A stretch of DNA of 64,000 bases from Flavobacterium tyrosinilyticum (GTDB taxonomy: Bacteria > Bacteroidota > Bacteroidia > Flavobacteriales > Flavobacteriaceae): contig NZ_JAMOKG010000002.1 in the NCBI RefSeq assembly GCF_023656565.1, positions 998,030 to 1,062,029 of the forward strand. Reading direction: 5' to 3'. The notes beneath the pieces were generated by a model. That model worked only from the letters and a program-made list of their open reading frames with translations. It was not told the DNA's origin and did not search any database. Of this stretch, positions 63,539 through 64,000 are shown in pieces; the stretch's first letter is position 1, and each line of letters begins with the position of its first letter. The position numbers and the translations under genes are program-made.

Positions 63539-64000
63539 ATGAAAGCATTGGTAATTGGAGCTACAGGCGCGACGGGAAAAGAATTGGTTAATCTTCTTTT
63601 AGAAAGTAATGATTATTCAGAAGTCTCCATTTTTGTGCGACGTTCAACAGGAAAATCGCATTCAAAATTAACAGAACACGTTGTTGATTTTTCAGATGTA
63701 AATTCGTTTCGGGAATTAATTACGGGCGATGTTCTCTTTTCTTGCATCGGAACAACTTTAAAAGATGCGGGCTCAAAAGAGAAACAATGGAAAATTGACT
63801 ATGATATTCCGGCTGAATTTGTTTCTGCCGCAAAACAAAACAATGTAAATTCGTTGGTTTTGGTTTCTTCTTACGGAGCTTCGGCAAAAAGCAATGTATA
63901 TTATTCGATGATGAAAGGAAAACTAGAAGATTATCTACAGGAGCTTCATTTTCCTCAATATATCATTTTCAGACCAGGACCTTTAATTCGAGAAAATACA
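63539..64000 (+). CDS. NAD(P)H-binding oxidoreductase (partial)
   Basis: The frame starts at ATG 63539 and runs off the right edge, giving 154 residues. The N-terminus MKALVIGATGATGKELVNLL is a Rossmann nucleotide-binding motif, VFVRRSTGKS-like sequence (FVRRSTGKSHSKL) follows for NADP, and FSCIGTTLKDAGSKEKQWKIDYD, LVLVSSYGAS and IFRPGPLI match atypical short-chain dehydrogenases of the NmrA/HTATIP2 type. The substrate is unknown. The C-terminal part lies outside the window. Confidence 0.85.
   Translation, partial: MKALVIGATGATGKELVNLLLESNDYSEVSIFVRRSTGKSHSKLTEHVVDFSDVNSFRELITGDVLFSCIGTTLKDAGSKEKQWKIDYDIPAEFVSAAKQNNVNSLVLVSSYGASAKSNVYYSMMKGKLEDYLQELHFPQYIIFRPGPLIRENT

Overview
The window is a stretch of an AT-rich Bacteroidota chromosome, most likely a Flavobacterium. 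The evidence is: promoters of the Bacteroidota type (TTG, about 20 bases, TAnnTTTG) before many genes; type IX secretion (T9SS) C-terminal sorting domains on three large exported proteins; PorP/SprF and OmpA/PorE-like partners; SusC-style receptors with an N-terminal carboxypeptidase-regulatory domain; a menaquinone-type SdhAB pair; and many intergenic palindromic repeats. No rRNA, tRNA, prophage, CRISPR array or complete insertion sequence was seen.

Layout. 1-5.7 kb: tail of a DapB-like gene, an sdhAB pair without a cytochrome b gene, an HxlR regulator divergent from an azoreductase, and a thiolase. 5.9-8.4 kb: a siderophore-type TonB receptor. 8.4-16 kb: small metabolic and stress genes (luciferase-like oxidoreductase, TSUP exporter with DUF1634 partner, AraC regulator, DoxX proteins, acetyltransferases, quinone oxidoreductase) separated by repeat-rich spacers. 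16-23 kb: a 48-residue membrane protein next to an ArgA-like acetyltransferase, a metal-type TonB receptor, a CPBP protease, a LytS/LytTR two-component pair, an 850-base AT-rich spacer and a FabZ-like dehydratase. 23.5-36.9 kb: an apparent operon of a 3479-residue T9SS type B surface protein (about 15 PKD/Ig-like plus 15 DUF11 repeats), a PorP/SprF protein and an OmpA/PorE-like protein. 37-46 kb: Omp85-type barrel, AraC regulator with a TetX-like monooxygenase, a lysine-rich histone-like protein, an IS1595-type zinc-ribbon remnant, a roadblock-like protein, a second HxlR regulator divergent from a nitroreductase, and a MarR-GNAT operon. 46-56 kb: a tandem SnoaL-like secreted protein, a TPR-HTH regulator, a 2045-residue M4 metalloprotease with T9SS signal, and a small outer membrane barrel. 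56-63.4 kb: a cobalamin locus. The window ends inside an NAD(P)-binding oxidoreductase gene.

How the genes work together. The clearest system is vitamin B12 uptake: a promoter feeds a cobalamin riboswitch whose downstream hairpin contains the btuB start codon, followed by overlapping or abutting btuB, a BtuG-like surface lipoprotein and a second surface lipoprotein. A separate T9SS-exported protein with an unnamed N-terminal domain and a propeller-like middle follows. The second theme is T9SS surface display. The third is redox and electrophile stress: two HxlR-reductase divergent pairs resemble the split targets of Bacillus YodB, alongside a quinone reductase, DoxX proteins and a flavin monooxygenase related to TetX.

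Spacers carry several families of palindromic or tandem repeats, some shared between distant sites. Annotation rests on reading translations and motifs by eye; no database search was possible.
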